Assembly: GCA_027347545.1 (NCBI GenBank)
Contig: DAIEQT010000375.1
Location: 1 to 7,753 of the forward strand
DNA length: 7,753 nucleotides
DNA from: Ignavibacteria bacterium
GTDB taxonomy: Bacteria > Bacteroidota > Ignavibacteria > Ignavibacteriales > Melioribacteraceae
Direction of reading: 5' to 3'
Shown piece after piece: positions 1-5,264 of the stretch. Positions within the stretch are counted from its first letter, which is position 1. Every line of letters begins with the position of its first letter. Made by a program: the position numbers and the translations under genes. Below the pieces are notes generated by a model. That model made no database searches. It was not told where the DNA came from and saw only the letters and a list, made by a program, of their open reading frames with translations.

Positions 1-502
1 CATTCTCGGTAGATACAAGCAAGCCAACAAGTTTATCGAAATCTTTCTTGCGCAGGTAATTTATTTCGAATTTCTTAGCATTAAGTGCATATGCAATTTT
101 TGCCAAAGCCCTATCGGTCGGGTCAACTGCGGCAAGAATAAGTTTATCCCGGATTTTGTCATCAAACTTAAAAGGAATCACACGATGATCGAGCAGAAGC
201 TTCTTAATTTCGTCGCCCTGCTTTGTCATCATGTTTTTCATTTCGGTAATTCGTTCTTCTGGCAGTTCTTCTATAGGAAAGTTAAGTTCTTTGAAAGCAT
301 ACAAGACCGCAACTTCTCTAAAAATTATATCGTGATCGAACTTAAACTCATCAACCAATATTTGGGCAAGGTTCCTCTTTAGCTTTGCCTGATCAGCTTC
401 TTTAATCTTAAGTGCCTGCTCTAAAATCTTATGGTCAATGATCCCTTTTTTTAGAAGCAGGTAACCAATTTTATCTGTCATTTCTAACTGAGCTTCTAAC
501 AT
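1..502 (-). CDS. GspE/PilB-family assembly ATPase, N-terminal part only
   Basis: Partial gene; its 3' end lies beyond the left edge. The visible 167 codons start MLEAQLEMTDKIGYLLLKKG and match the MshEN/GspE N-terminal domain. There is a helical part with the K-I-G-Y-L-L-L-K-K-G-I-I pattern (about residues 11-22). An alpha/beta part follows with VIPFKFDDK (about 108-116) and LAAVDPTD (about 122-129), equivalent to the family's 'viPl...L.vAmaDP'. The P-loop ATPase domain is not in the window. In this family the protein is a cytoplasmic hexameric ATPase that powers pilus or pseudopilus assembly through a GspF/PilC platform protein. The ATG at 502 is chosen because an in-frame TAG lies immediately upstream and AAGGGATG precedes it; the ATG at 509 is in another frame and soon stops. 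It begins 10 nt after the platform gene's stop, so the two are surely co-transcribed. Whether it is an extension ATPase (GspE/PilB) or another subtype cannot be decided from this part. Confidence 0.86.
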   Translation of the reverse strand, partial: MLEAQLEMTDKIGYLLLKKGIIDHKILEQALKIKEADQAKLKRNLAQILVDEFKFDHDIIFREVAVLYAFKELNFPIEELPEERITEMKNMMTKQGDEIKKLLLDHRVIPFKFDDKIRDKLILAAVDPTDRALAKIAYALNAKKFEINYLRKKDFDKLVGLLVSTEN

Positions 503-512
503 CTAACATCCC

Positions 513-1856
513 TTAATTCATTACTCGTGGTTTAGGACTTATAGTTGCTGTTTCTGCGGAAACTAAGGTTAGACCAATCATCACAATCATGATGAACATA
601 GCTATAAATACTTGAATCATTTCGATAATATTTTTTAAACGGAACACCGTTTCACTCTCATAATAATTTGCCAGTTGCAGTGCTGTATTCTTAATAGTTC
701 CGGTTTCTTCGCCCGAATGAAATCTCGAAATTGCTGTTTCTGTAAACACGCCGCTTGCTTCAAATGCTTCTGTAATTCCAACACCGCGTTTAATCATCAT
801 TGGAATTGCTATGTTTTTAATTCTCGACTCAAAATAATCATTACCGGTTGCTTCAGCAGCAATTCTTATAGGTTCTATACTTTCGGCCGATCCACTGTAT
901 AGAGTATAAAACACTCTGCAAAAAACTTCAATGTTCGTTTTATGTATCAGAGAACCCATAATTGGAAGTTTCATCATGTATTGATCTACAAGCAGCTTTC
1001 CCTTTTTAGTTTTAGCCAAACGAATAAGAATTATTGGCGGAACAATCATTAATAGAAAAACCGCAGTAATATTACCCATTAGAAAATCACTTAGCTTAAG
1101 AGTAAAGGCAGTCATAGGAGGCAGTTCAATTTTAAATTTCACAAAGAGCTTTGCTGTCTCCGGGAAAATATATCCTACATAAAAAAGTACTGCTAAGAAT
1201 AAAATAAAAACTGTAACTAATGGAGAAATAAGCGCGCTCTTCATATTCTTTCTGAATTCTTGTTGGCGCTCTAAAAATTTTGCGGTGGCTTTGTATATTT
1301 CCGACATGTTACCACTTTTTGAAGCTAAGCCCAACATGTAAGCAGTAAACTTTCCAAAGATTGATTGATAGCGTAAGAAGGCAGTTTCGCTATCCGTACC
1401 CTTTTTCAATTCATTGTTGATCTGCTTTAGTGTTTCTTTTAACGTTTTGTTTTGTATATCGTTGATAAGTAAAGTTAATATTTCTGAATACGGCAATTTT
1501 TGATCGAGAAGTTCGGCGCTAATTTTTACAAAAGAAACAATCTCTTGATGAGGAGGTTTTGAGCTAAAATCAAAAAGCTTTCTATTAATGGAAACAACTT
1601 CATAACCCAATTTTCGGAGCGCATTAGAAACTTCATCTTTGCTATATGCACGTTGTTCCCCAACAATTGGCTTTTCTTTTCCCTTTTTAATTTTATATAG
1701 ATAGGAGACCTTTTTCTCAATGCTCTGAACCTTTAATTGATTCTTTTCTACAAGCTTTTGAATTTTCTTTTTAGCAACAGAAAATGAAGGCTCTGTAAGA
1801 GTACCACTTATTACCTGCCCGTTATTTTTCATTGCTGTAAATCTTACTTCAACCAT
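513..1856 (-). CDS. GspF/PilC-family inner-membrane platform protein
   Basis: A 447-residue polytopic membrane protein that in type IV pilus and type II secretion systems couples the cytoplasmic ATPase to subunit extraction and filament growth. The N terminus (MVEVRFTAMKNNGQVISG) is the typical start of the family. Two GspF domains follow, about residues 105-230 and 305-430. The first carries SKSGNMSEIY (180-188) and the second FHSGEETGTIKN (379-390), equivalents of the conserved G-E-x-S-G-x-L motif. Hydrophobic segments lie at about 208-231, 262-281 and 411-433. Length is slightly above the usual 400 or so, because of an enlarged N-terminal region with two similar 'V-x-S-I-x-K/R-K' units at about 42-49 and 86-93. 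It lies 76 nt downstream of the last pilin gene, with a hairpin terminator between them, and 10 nt upstream of the ATPase gene. No strong Shine-Dalgarno precedes the ATG. Family assignment is firm; the exact system (pilus or secretion) is not. Confidence 0.93.
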   Translation of the reverse strand: MVEVRFTAMKNNGQVISGTLTEPSFSVAKKKIQKLVEKNQLKVQSIEKKVSYLYKIKKGKEKPIVGEQRAYSKDEVSNALRKLGYEVVSINRKLFDFSSKPPHQEIVSFVKISAELLDQKLPYSEILTLLINDIQNKTLKETLKQINNELKKGTDSETAFLRYQSIFGKFTAYMLGLASKSGNMSEIYKATAKFLERQQEFRKNMKSALISPLVTVFILFLAVLFYVGYIFPETAKLFVKFKIELPPMTAFTLKLSDFLMGNITAVFLLMIVPPIILIRLAKTKKGKLLVDQYMMKLPIMGSLIHKTNIEVFCRVFYTLYSGSAESIEPIRIAAEATGNDYFESRIKNIAIPMMIKRGVGITEAFEASGVFTETAISRFHSGEETGTIKNTALQLANYYESETVFRLKNIIEMIQVFIAMFIMIVMIGLTLVSAETATISPKPRVMN

Positions 1857-1874
1857 TGGCTGCCAAATGTTTAT

Positions 1875-1906
1875 AAAAAAAGCCGATAGATTAATCTATC
1901 GGCTTT
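1875..1906 (-). terminator. Intrinsic terminator/attenuator between pilins and machinery genes
   Basis: A perfect palindrome at 1881-1904 has 10-bp arms (AGCCGATAGA and its complement) around a TTAA loop. On the minus strand it is followed by a run of seven T (1881 down to 1875). This is a textbook rho-independent terminator for transcripts coming from the pilin genes. The gspF-like start lies only about 20 nt beyond it and no clear promoter was seen in the gap, so partial read-through is likely. That would give abundant pilin message and less platform and ATPase message. Confidence 0.88.
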
Positions 1907-1932
1907 CAATTTAAGAAAAATTACTCTAAAAA

Positions 1933-2322
1933 TTAATTGTTTATCGTTGTAGATGTGATACGATCTGCTCCGACTACCATTGTTACTTGAACAGCACTGG
2001 TACCGTTGTTTCCTTTTTCATTTCCTGTTCCAGTCAATGTAACAGAGCCTGCTGCAACTGTTGTGGCAACATAAGTACCGTTTCCCGTTGTATCAAGGGA
2101 GGCTGGAACTGTCCAACCTGTAAATTCGTTCCCACCACCACCTAATGCATCTGGCTTTCTGTAGTACTGTTGAGCCAATGATGCTAAATTTGTTAAGTCG
2201 GAGATAACAGCATCTCTGTTAGCTTGCGAACTGCTTTCTGTAAATACGTTTATACCAACTACTACAGCGATACCAACAATGATAACGCCTAATACGATGA
2301 GTAATAATTGCTGCTGACCCAT
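1933..2322 (-). CDS. Pilin-like subunit, third of tandem array
   Basis: A 129-residue protein with an N-terminal hydrophobic helix (about residues 6-27) directly after M-G-Q-Q-Q, then a helical stretch (ANRDAVISDLTNLASLAQQYY), then a small beta-rich domain ending in TTINN. The central signature GGGGNEFTGW is shared with both neighbours. The layout (helix followed by a variable beta domain, next to GspF and GspE homologues) is that of a type IV pilin or pseudopilin. However, it lacks a charged leader peptide and the usual Glu at mature position 5; if the cut is after Gly2, the mature protein would start QQQLLL. By eye it is roughly two-thirds identical to the second subunit. AAAGGAG lies 8 nt before the ATG, after an A/C-rich leader, and suggests strong translation. 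The terminator follows it closely. It is a candidate major subunit; this role is inferred. Confidence 0.85.
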   Translation of the reverse strand: MGQQQLLLIVLGVIIVGIAVVVGINVFTESSSQANRDAVISDLTNLASLAQQYYRKPDALGGGGNEFTGWTVPASLDTTGNGTYVATTVAAGSVTLTGTGNEKGNNGTSAVQVTMVVGADRITSTTINN

Positions 2323-2326
2323 GGTT

Positions 2327-2352
2327 TAACTCCTTTGTTTGTTGTTTGTGTT
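2327..2352 (-). promoter_or_regulatory. A/C-rich leader and strong ribosome binding site of third pilin gene
   Basis: On the minus strand the stretch before the third pilin gene is made almost only of A and C in CAAA/CAAC-like steps, running into AAAGGAGTTAAACC and the ATG. Such a leader should be unstructured and favour ribosome loading. The leader of the second subunit is much shorter (24 nt after the previous frame). Seen directly: composition and Shine-Dalgarno. Inferred: high translation. Confidence 0.45.
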
Positions 2353-2377
2353 TGTTTATTTAGTCCTACTAAGGGAA

Positions 2378-2764
2378 TTAGTTATTTATTGTTGTTGAAA
2401 GAATACGTTCCGGACCAGCTACCATTGTAGCTTGAACAACTCCGGTTCCGTCATTTCCTTTTTCAATTCCTTTTGCAATTAGTGTAACAGTCTGCGCTGC
2501 TACGATTGCCGTATATGTTCCGTTTACGGTTGTATCAACAGACAATGGTATTACCCAGCCGGTAAAAGTATTACCACCACCACCGGAAGCAACGGATTTT
2601 CGATAAAAACGTTGTGCTGATAAAGCTAAGTTTGTTAAATCCGATATCGTTGCATCTCTGTTAGCTTGTGAACTGCTTACTGAAAAAATGTTAATTGCTA
2701 CAACTACTGCAATACCTACAATTATAACTCCTAAACCTAAAAGTAATAATTGCTGATGACCCAT
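2378..2764 (-). CDS. Pilin-like subunit, second of tandem array
   Basis: A 128-residue paralogue of its neighbours: MGHQQLLLLGLGVIIVGIAV (hydrophobic helix about 5-27), then SSSQANRDATISDLTNLALS, the signature GGGGNTFTGW, a beta-rich C-terminal domain and the ending STTINN. Like the other two it has Gly2 followed directly by the hydrophobic helix, with no Glu at position 5 after that Gly. An in-frame TTG lies four codons upstream at 2776, but it overlaps the TTTTGGAG ribosome site; the ATG at 2764 has correct spacing and gives the M-G-x-Q-Q start seen in the paralogues. It begins 24 nt after the end of the first, interrupted gene, and is separated from the third by 55 nt. The role as filament subunit is inferred from architecture and context. 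Confidence 0.84.
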   Translation of the reverse strand: MGHQQLLLLGLGVIIVGIAVVVAINIFSVSSSQANRDATISDLTNLALSAQRFYRKSVASGGGGNTFTGWVIPLSVDTTVNGTYTAIVAAQTVTLIAKGIEKGNDGTGVVQATMVAGPERILSTTINN

Positions 2765-2788
2765 TCTTAACTCCAAAAGTTAATAATC

Positions 2789-3169
2789 TTAATTAATGAT
2801 AATTGTTCTATAAGAGATTGCGTTCACGTTAATTTGTACCTGAAGTGAATCATTATTTGTTACTACTTCGTTACCAACACCAACTATAACCGCACTATCC
2901 TGGAATACAGTAACTGAATAATGACCGGCAGCTGTGTTTTACAATTCGTCAGGAATTGTCCAACCAGTGAATTTTCTACTTCCACCACCTAAAGAACTTG
3001 GTTTTAGATAGTATTGTTGTGCCATAGCAGCAAGATTCACTAATTCATTAGTAATTATTGCTCGTTTGCTCTCAATAGCATTTGCTTTGAAAAGGTTTAT
3101 TCCAACAAAAACCGCTACTCCAACAATTAGAATTCCTAATACAATTAAAAGAAGCTGCTGCTGACCCAA
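2789..3169 (-). pseudogene. Pilin-like subunit, first of array, interrupted by in-frame TAA
   Basis: The frame starts with TTG at 3169 (M-G-Q-Q-Q-L-L-L-I-V-L-G). It has a GGAG Shine-Dalgarno 5 nt upstream, and an in-frame TAA further up excludes an earlier start. It encodes the same hydrophobic helix, the ANAIESKRAIITNELVNLAA region and GGGSRKFTGWTIP as the paralogues, then meets TAA at 2941-2939 after 76 codons. Reading on in the same frame gives 49 more sense codons: NTAAGHYSVTVFQD, then VGVGNEV, LQVQINVNA and a final RTIIIN, before TAA at 2791-2789. This tail aligns along its whole length with the C-terminal domains of the other two subunits; total length would be 126 codons against 129 and 128. 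There is one nonsense codon and no frameshift. It may be a recent pseudogene, a truncated but functional 76-residue subunit, or a sequence error; translational read-through is less likely because the stop context is unremarkable. Confidence 0.82.
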
Positions 3170-3185
3170 ACTCTCTCCAAATTAT

Positions 3186-3247
3186 GGTTCGGTAATTTTT
3201 TCCGTCAACCCGATTACAGTGAAATTGATACAGACAATTATCGAACC
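3186..3247 (-). promoter_or_regulatory. Inverted repeat in leader of pilin operon
   Basis: Arms at 3236-3247 (GGTTCGATAATT on the minus strand) and 3186-3197 (AATTACCGAACC) pair at 11 of 12 positions, with one extra flanking pair, around a 38-nt spacer. The proximal arm ends about 10 nt upstream of the Shine-Dalgarno of the first pilin gene. It could form a leader hairpin controlling translation or mark a regulator site. The start of transcription is not known, so the role is open. Confidence 0.4.
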
Positions 3248-3250
3248 AAC

Positions 3251-3317
3251 CTCTAGAAAATTATTATTTTAGTAACTAATTATAATTCAATATAATAAAG
3301 GATATACCTAAAGGGAA
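3251..3317 (-). promoter_or_regulatory. AT-rich promoter region of pilin operon, elements unresolved
   Basis: Between the aspS terminator and the inverted repeat lies a very AT-rich stretch that must hold the promoter if the pilin genes are transcribed separately from aspS. Candidate elements are a TAATTTTC (a near match to TAnnTTTG) with a TTG 24 nt upstream, which is wide spacing, and a TATAAT with no good -35. No single site stands out as clearly as at the other three promoters. Confidence 0.3.
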
Positions 3318-3319
3318 GG

Positions 3320-3350
3320 AAAAAGTGAGCTAAAGGTAAATTTAACTCAC
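3320..3350 (-). terminator. Intrinsic terminator of aspS
   Basis: On the minus strand GTGAGTTAAA and TTTAGCTCAC form a 10-bp stem with one G-U pair around the loop TTTACC, followed directly by five T (3324 to 3320). It lies 36 nt past the aspS stop codon and separates aspS from the pilin operon. Confidence 0.8.
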
Positions 3351-3386
3351 CTAGAAGTTATTACAAGTAAATTTTTAGGATGGCTA

Positions 3387-5153
3387 TTATCTGACTCTAA
3401 TATGCAATTCTTTTAGTTGGTTTTCATCAACAGAAGATGGGGACTCATCCATCAGAGAAATACCGCTTGAAGTTTTGGGGAATGCAATTACGTCTCGGAT
3501 TGAATGTCGTCCGGCAAATAACATTGCTAAGCGATCAAAGCCAAAGGCAATTCCACCGTGTGGTGGTGCACCATACTTAAACGCGCCCGTTAAAAATCCA
3601 AATTTTTCTTGAGCTTCTTCATCACTTATTCCCAGTACACTGAACATTTTTGTTTGTAGTGCTGAATCATGGATCCTAATACTGCCGCCGGCAATTTCAT
3701 TTCCATTTAGAACTAAATCATATGCGCGCGCTTTAACTTGGGCAGGGTCAGTATCCATCAAAGGAATGTCCTCAACTCTTGGCGATGTAAATGGATGATG
3801 CATTGCATAATAACGCTTGGTATCATCATCCCACTCAAACAGTGGAAAATCAGTAACCCATAACAGAGCATGCTTTGCATCAGGCTGAATTAGATTCATT
3901 CTCTTTGCCATCTCTAAGCGAAGATGTCCCATAATATTTAACGTCTTCAATTTATTTCCGCTTAACAAAAGCAGCAAGTCACCAGGCTCAGCATTTAATG
4001 TACTAACTAAATTTTTCTTTTCTTCTTCCGTTAGAAATTTTGCAATTGGCGCTTCAACATCATTTTCTTTTACGCGCATCCATATTAATCCACCGGCACC
4101 AAGCTTTTTAACAAAATCAGTTAGAACATCAAGTTGGTTACGTGTGTAATCTCCGCATCCTTTTGCAACTAATGCGGTTACAATTCCCTTACCATCAAGT
4201 GCTTCTCTAAAAACTCTAAACTCTGATTTTTCAAAAACGCTGTTAAGGTTAACCATCTCTAGTCCAAAACGAAGATCAGGCTTATCGCTTCCATACTTTT
4301 CCATCGCATCATCAAAAGCCAACCGTTTGATTGGTGTTTCCAATTCCATTCCCAGAACTTCTTTGTAGAAAATTTTCATCAATCCTTCAACAATTTCAAA
4401 AATATCTTCTACATCCACAAAAGACATTTCAACATCTATTTGCGTGAATTCGTATTGGCGATCTGCACGTAAATCTTCATCCCGGAAACACTTAACTATC
4501 TGGAAGTAGCGATCCATTCCGGCAACCATTAATATTTGCTTGTAGGTTTGTGGAGACTGTGGTAATGCATAAAACTTACCTTTGTGCAAGCGGCTTGGGA
4601 CAAGAAAATCTCTTGCGCCTTCAGGCGTACTCTTCATAAGTATTGGTGTTTCAATCTCTATAAAACCGTTTTGATCAAAGTATTTTCGTGTAAGCAAATA
4701 CATTTTATGTCTTAGTAAAAGGCTCTTTTGCATTTCAGGGCGACGTAAATCGAGGTATCTGAATTTTAACCTAAGATCTTCGTGAGCATCAATGTTATCT
4801 TCAATTGCGAATGGCGGAGTATCTGCATGATTAAGAATCACAAGATGATCAACCATAACATCAATATTTCCAGTTGGTAAAGCCGGATTCTCAGTGCCTT
4901 CCGGTCGTTTGCGAACTTTGCCTTCAATAGATATTACAAACTCGCTTCGAAGTTTTTTGCCATGTTCATGAGAATCTAAATTATATGATGGTTCGAACAC
5001 CACTTGCGTAAGCCCAAATCTATCTCTCAACTCAATAAAAATTACTCCTCCTAAATCTCTGCGTATTGCAACCCATCCGTTAAGAACAACACTCTCTCCT
5101 ATGTTTGTTTCTCTTAACTCGCCGCAAGTATGTGTTCTTTTCATAAACTTCAT
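3387..5153 (-). CDS. aspS: Aspartyl-tRNA synthetase
   Basis: A 588-residue cytoplasmic class IIb synthetase that charges tRNA-Asp with aspartate using ATP. An OB-fold anticodon-binding domain fills about residues 1-110 (VLNGWVAIRRDLGGVIFIELRD). The catalytic core begins with LRFRYLDLRR-like sequence near 128 and contains LPQSPQTYKQ (198-206), motif 2 FRDEDLRADRQYEFTQ (223-238) and motif 3 GIAFGFDRLAMLFAG (534-548). The bacterial GAD insertion lies at about 280-425. Length is normal for the bacterial type. The ATG at 5153 is preferred over Met4 because AAGGAG stands about 10 nt before it. The specificity markers are mixed: Leu34 in RRDLGG is the discriminating state at the position that is His in Pseudomonas-type relaxed enzymes, whereas Gly86 in RPEGTENP matches the relaxed state. 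It has its own promoter (5185-5216) and terminator, so it appears monocistronic. Confidence 0.98.
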   Translation of the reverse strand: MKFMKRTHTCGELRETNIGESVVLNGWVAIRRDLGGVIFIELRDRFGLTQVVFEPSYNLDSHEHGKKLRSEFVISIEGKVRKRPEGTENPALPTGNIDVMVDHLVILNHADTPPFAIEDNIDAHEDLRLKFRYLDLRRPEMQKSLLLRHKMYLLTRKYFDQNGFIEIETPILMKSTPEGARDFLVPSRLHKGKFYALPQSPQTYKQILMVAGMDRYFQIVKCFRDEDLRADRQYEFTQIDVEMSFVDVEDIFEIVEGLMKIFYKEVLGMELETPIKRLAFDDAMEKYGSDKPDLRFGLEMVNLNSVFEKSEFRVFREALDGKGIVTALVAKGCGDYTRNQLDVLTDFVKKLGAGGLIWMRVKENDVEAPIAKFLTEEEKKNLVSTLNAEPGDLLLLLSGNKLKTLNIMGHLRLEMAKRMNLIQPDAKHALLWVTDFPLFEWDDDTKRYYAMHHPFTSPRVEDIPLMDTDPAQVKARAYDLVLNGNEIAGGSIRIHDSALQTKMFSVLGISDEEAQEKFGFLTGAFKYGAPPHGGIAFGFDRLAMLFAGRHSIRDVIAFPKTSSGISLMDESPSSVDENQLKELHIRVR

Positions 5154-5184
5154 TAAAAAGCTACTCCTTCTTTGAATTTATGCG

Positions 5185-5216
5185 CAAAGATAAACATTTA
5201 TAGAGGGTCGTTCAAA
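5185..5216 (-). promoter_or_regulatory. Bacteroidetes-type promoter of aspS
   Basis: On the minus strand TTTG (5216-5213), a 20-nt spacer and TATCTTTG (5192-5185) exactly fit the Bacteroidetes -33 TTTG / -7 TAnnTTTG pattern. Transcription should start near 5180, giving a leader of about 25 nt that includes the AAGGAG site before the aspS ATG. Confidence 0.75.
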
Positions 5217-5238
5217 CCGGATGCTAAATTTGATGCTT

Positions 5239-5263
5239 CTCAATGCATAATTATGCAAATGAG
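5239..5263. repeat. Interrupted palindrome after the peptidase gene
   Basis: The 14-bp perfect palindrome TGCATAATTATGCA (5244-5257) is flanked by CTCA and TGAG, giving a 25-bp interrupted dyad that begins one base after the peptidase stop codon. There is no T run on the minus-strand side, so it is not a standard terminator. It could be a 3'-end hairpin or an operator site above the aspS promoter. Confidence 0.4.
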
Positions 5264-5264
5264 T

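Noticed and set aside
185..382. Plus-strand open frame of 65 codons
   Set aside because: It lies wholly opposite the ATPase gene, whose minus-strand translation matches a known domain; the plus-strand product is unlike any protein and has no ribosome site.
500..509. ATG at 509 as start of the ATPase gene
   Set aside because: It is in a different frame and stops after about 12 codons; the ATG at 502 opens the frame with the domain match.
675..902. Plus-strand open frame of 75 codons, Cys- and Phe-rich
   Set aside because: Antisense shadow of the platform protein gene; composition is typical of a reverse-strand reading and not of a real protein.
1526..1720. Second minus-strand frame of 64 codons inside the platform gene
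   Set aside because: Overlaps the well-supported platform frame completely; no family match or separate start signal.
2765..2776. TTG at 2776 as the start of the second pilin gene (M-E-L-R-M-G)
   Set aside because: The TTG overlaps the GGAG ribosome site; the ATG at 2764 has correct spacing and matches the paralogues' starts.
3177..3204. TTGACG-N16-CATAAT as promoter of the pilin operon
   Set aside because: Good sigma70-like match, but transcription would start within or after the Shine-Dalgarno of the first pilin gene, leaving no usable ribosome site; one -10 base string also belongs to the inverted-repeat flank.
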